This document shows positions 5,559-7,152 of a stretch of DNA of 7,152 nucleotides, one piece after another. Each line of letters begins with the position of its first letter. The first letter of the stretch is position 1. Source of the stretch: Bacillota bacterium (GTDB lineage Bacteria > Bacillota_A > Clostridia > Clostridiales > Clostridiaceae). The stretch lies in the NCBI GenBank assembly GCA_021780795.1, contig JAJXYA010000269.1, forward strand, positions 1 through 7,152. Direction: 5' to 3'. The notes under the pieces are model-generated. The model ran no database searches and was not told where the DNA came from. It worked only from the letters and a program-made list of their open reading frames with translations. A program made the position numbers and the translations under genes.

Positions 5559-5921
5559 ATGATAAATGTGTTTGTATATGGATCTTTAATGAAAAATTAT
5601 TGGAATCATCATTATTTAAAGGACAGTGAGTTTTTAGGCCAAGGTACTTTAAACGGCTATGAAATGTATCAAGTAAGCTCTTTTCCTGGTATCGTTAAAA
5701 AGCCAGGTGAAAATGTGTTAGGTGAGATATATAGCATTGATGAAGCTACATTAAAGGCATTAGATAGATTAGAACATGAAGGCTATATGTATGTTAGAAA
5801 AGAAGAAAATTTAAATATTAAAAATGAAGTACTTAAGGCTTATGTTTATGTTTGGAACCAAGGTATAATACCAGGATATAAAAAGGTTAAAACGATGCCG
5901 TGGATGGCACGAGAGGGGTAA
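5559..5921 (+). CDS. Gamma-glutamylcyclotransferase / AIG2-like family protein
   Basis: This 120-aa protein is a compact single-domain member of the GGCT fold. Family enzymes cleave a gamma-glutamyl amide by cyclising the glutamyl part to 5-oxoproline, freeing the amine. Signature YGSL (7-10) forms the substrate pocket. FPGI (42-45), VLGEIY (53-58), LDRLEHEGYMYVR (68-80, with Glu72 in the position of the catalytic acid) and AYVYVW (94-99) follow in normal order, and no core element is missing. The gene starts one base after the amidotransferase stop. Its SD GGAGG (5548-5552) lies inside the upstream gene, so translation is probably coupled. In this setting it may remove or recycle a gamma-glutamyl adduct made by the amidoligase. 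The true substrate is unknown, and some AIG2-like proteins act on other gamma-amide bonds. Confidence 0.92.
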   Translation: MINVFVYGSLMKNYWNHHYLKDSEFLGQGTLNGYEMYQVSSFPGIVKKPGENVLGEIYSIDEATLKALDRLEHEGYMYVRKEENLNIKNEVLKAYVYVWNQGIIPGYKKVKTMPWMAREG

Positions 5922-5925
5922 ATTA

Positions 5926-6591
5926 ATGAAGATAAATGAACAATATAGGATGATAAGAGATCCTAAAGATATAGAAGCAGCTCAGGTACCAACAATGCCA
6001 ATTCTAGTTTTTTTAAACAATGGTATAGTTGGTGAGGCCAGTACAATAAGAGGAGCTGTGGCAATAATTGCTGGTAATTACTATTTTGATTGTGAAGATG
6101 CAGTAGATGAATGGAATTTGCGTGTTGAAGTAGCTAGGAAAGCTTGCATGAACGCACTAAGCAAGGATATATATGCAGTAGTTTATGATAAAAATATAGG
6201 AATTGTAAGAGAGAATTATGCAGCTGATCCAGAGGGAGAAGATTACAAGGTAGATGAGACTGAAGCTCCTGAAAAAATACACGTTGAAAATGATAGAAAT
6301 TTTTTACTATCTTTGGCTAGGATAGAGGCAGTAACTATACTGCAGAGAGCAGGAAGCAATTTATTAACTAAGTGGAAGAATGGAGTGCAGAGCTGTAATG
6401 ATTGTGCATACTGTAAAGAATCTGATAAAGGTAATAAATGTGAGGTCTATAATATGCTGATTAAGAAAGATGAGGGAGAAGGCTGCTTCTCTTACTATAA
6501 TAAATTGACAAAGGAATCTGAAGGCAGCACCCATGAATATTATAATATTGCAGAAGAAGTAGATCTTACAGAGTTAATTGAAAGTAACTAA
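5926..6591 (+). CDS. Hypothetical protein with C-terminal Cys cluster, third gene of the amidotransferase operon
   Basis: I do not recognise this 221-aa protein. The N-terminal half (1-100) alternates strands and helices (MPILVFLNN, RGAVAIIAGNYYF, WNLRVEVARKACMNAL, IYAVVYDKNIGIVREN). An acidic linker (100-120) follows, then a helix (NFLLSLARIEAVTILQRAG), then Cys157-x2-Cys160-x2-Cys163-x8-Cys172 with Cys187 further on, which is likely a zinc or other metal site. The tail is acidic. No membrane segment or signal peptide is seen. SD GAGAGGGG (5911-5918) is 7 bases before ATG and only 4 bases separate it from the cyclotransferase stop, so it is co-expressed. It is followed by the operon terminator. 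Together with the DUF4417-like protein, it is the second Cys-cluster protein in the neighbourhood; both may act as substrate-binding or adaptor parts of the same pathway, which is inference. Confidence 0.85.
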   Translation: MKINEQYRMIRDPKDIEAAQVPTMPILVFLNNGIVGEASTIRGAVAIIAGNYYFDCEDAVDEWNLRVEVARKACMNALSKDIYAVVYDKNIGIVRENYAADPEGEDYKVDETEAPEKIHVENDRNFLLSLARIEAVTILQRAGSNLLTKWKNGVQSCNDCAYCKESDKGNKCEVYNMLIKKDEGEGCFSYYNKLTKESEGSTHEYYNIAEEVDLTELIESN

Positions 6592-6598
6592 ATAATAA

Positions 6599-6634
6599 AG
6601 TTTGTTGTACTAAATTTGGTGCAGCAAATTTTTT
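6599..6634 (+). terminator. Intrinsic terminator of the amidotransferase operon
   Basis: A 12-bp stem pairs 6599-6610 with 6619-6630, including three G-T pairs, around the 8-base loop TAAATTTG. Six Ts (6629-6634) close it. It lies 7 bases after the stop of the preceding gene and separates it from the YdjM-like gene. Confidence 0.85.
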
Positions 6635-6645
6635 AAAAGATAAGT

Positions 6646-6667
6646 AACCCGCCGATTCGTATTTTTT
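6646..6667 (+). repeat. GC-rich intergenic motif, copy 2 (AACCCGCCGATT)
   Basis: AACCCGCCGATT (6646-6657) is identical to 1800-1811 and is followed by CGTA and a T tract. As with copy 1, it lies between an intrinsic terminator and the SD of the next gene, here only 15 bases before AAGGAGG (6673-6679). No convincing promoter was found in this gap, so the motif may be part of the control of the downstream gene. Confidence 0.6.
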
Positions 6668-6687
6668 AACACAAGGAGGAAACAAAA

Positions 6688-7152
6688 ATGAATGGAAGAG
6701 CTCATTGGAAAATATCCGCACTTAGTTGTGCAATTGTATCAATAGTACCTATGGTAAATTCATTAGCAATTTTTAATAATAAATTTATAAGCATACCAAA
6801 AGGAATATCTTTGGTGGGGCTAGGAGTAGCTGCAATTGCTGGACTAGCTGTAGATGCAGACAGTCAGCACAGTAAGATCAGCCACATGAATCCAGTCACA
6901 GGAGCTGCTAACGGTATAATAGGAATGGTAGAAAATATTATTAAAATAGTTATAAGGCTGCTGTTAGGCGTAGGAGTTGGATTAGTGATACTTAAGTACT
7001 CAAAAGTTTTAATAGGTCAAATAGAAGGCATAAAAGCGTTAAAAGAGTATGCAGCATTAATTACATATTCAATAGCTGCAGTATTTATTTTTGCTGGAAT
7101 AGCTAGTGAAAGAACTCTCAGAAGAATGCCGGTTGTTGGATTGGTATATAGA
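6688..7152 (+). CDS. YdjM-like predicted membrane-bound metal-dependent hydrolase, 3' end outside window
   Basis: The first 155 codons are present; the gene is open to the last base. The sequence follows the YdjM/DUF457 pattern: an early RAHWKIS with His6, a hydrophobic segment (11-28), then VAAIAGLAVDADSQHSKISH (48-66), which corresponds to the family's GALLPDIDHPxS metal motif. Here the usual Pro is replaced by Val and the spacing to the His is slightly altered. Further membrane segments lie at about 83-105 and 121-140. Family members are predicted inner-membrane hydrolases; E. coli ydjM is in the SOS regulon, but I see no LexA-type box here. SD AAGGAGG (6673-6679) is 8 bases before ATG. 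It is set apart from the amidotransferase operon by a terminator, so a role in that pathway is uncertain. Confidence 0.75.
   Translation, partial: MNGRAHWKISALSCAIVSIVPMVNSLAIFNNKFISIPKGISLVGLGVAAIAGLAVDADSQHSKISHMNPVTGAANGIIGMVENIIKIVIRLLLGVGVGLVILKYSKVLIGQIEGIKALKEYAALITYSIAAVFIFAGIASERTLRRMPVVGLVYR

Noticed and set aside
6592..6687. LexA/SOS box before the YdjM-like gene
   Set aside because: E. coli ydjM is SOS-controlled, but no GAAC-N4-GTTC type palindrome is present in this gap.

Overview
The window is AT-rich, with AGGAGG-type ribosome binding sites, ATA/AGA-rich codon use and tight gene spacing. This fits a low-GC Firmicute, most likely Clostridium sensu lato. All genes lie on the + strand. 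The left edge holds the C-terminus of a serine recombinase and there is no housekeeping gene, so the DNA is probably accessory (plasmid, prophage or island). That placement is inference; no replication or phage structural gene is present to decide it.

Layout. 1-562: tail of a serine recombinase, then a 99-aa protein I do not recognise. 683-1405: a CPBP/CAAX-type intramembrane protease that seems to start at a rare ATT codon. 1406-1927: 522 bases without a convincing gene but dense in structure. They hold an extended -10 promoter, nested and mutually exclusive inverted repeats including a 21-bp stem, two intrinsic-terminator-like hairpins, a GC-rich 12-mer that recurs at 6646, and a promoter whose downstream Shine-Dalgarno can pair with an upstream anti-SD-like tract. 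1928-4702: three tightly packed genes: a 73-aa charged protein, a Cys-rich protein with a DUF4417-like body, and a 508-aa protein with a Gly-rich N-terminus, a SWIM zinc finger and a glutamine-synthetase-fold amidoligase. 4727-6591: a consensus sigma-A promoter drives three more tightly packed genes: class II glutamine amidotransferase, gamma-glutamylcyclotransferase/AIG2-like protein, and an unrecognised protein with a C-terminal Cys cluster. A 12-bp intrinsic terminator closes this unit. 6688-end: start of a YdjM-like membrane protein, cut by the window edge.

Working model. An ATP-dependent amide-bond-forming enzyme, a Cys-nucleophile glutamine amidotransferase that can release ammonia from glutamine, and a cyclotransferase of the type that cuts gamma-glutamyl amides are side by side. 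That is the toolkit of a peptide or protein side-chain modification pathway (make, feed, undo). The SWIM finger, the Cys-rich DUF4417-like partner and the two unknown proteins are candidates for substrate, carrier or targeting roles. The enzyme families are recognised from motifs; the pathway, its substrate and its biological purpose are not known from this sequence.
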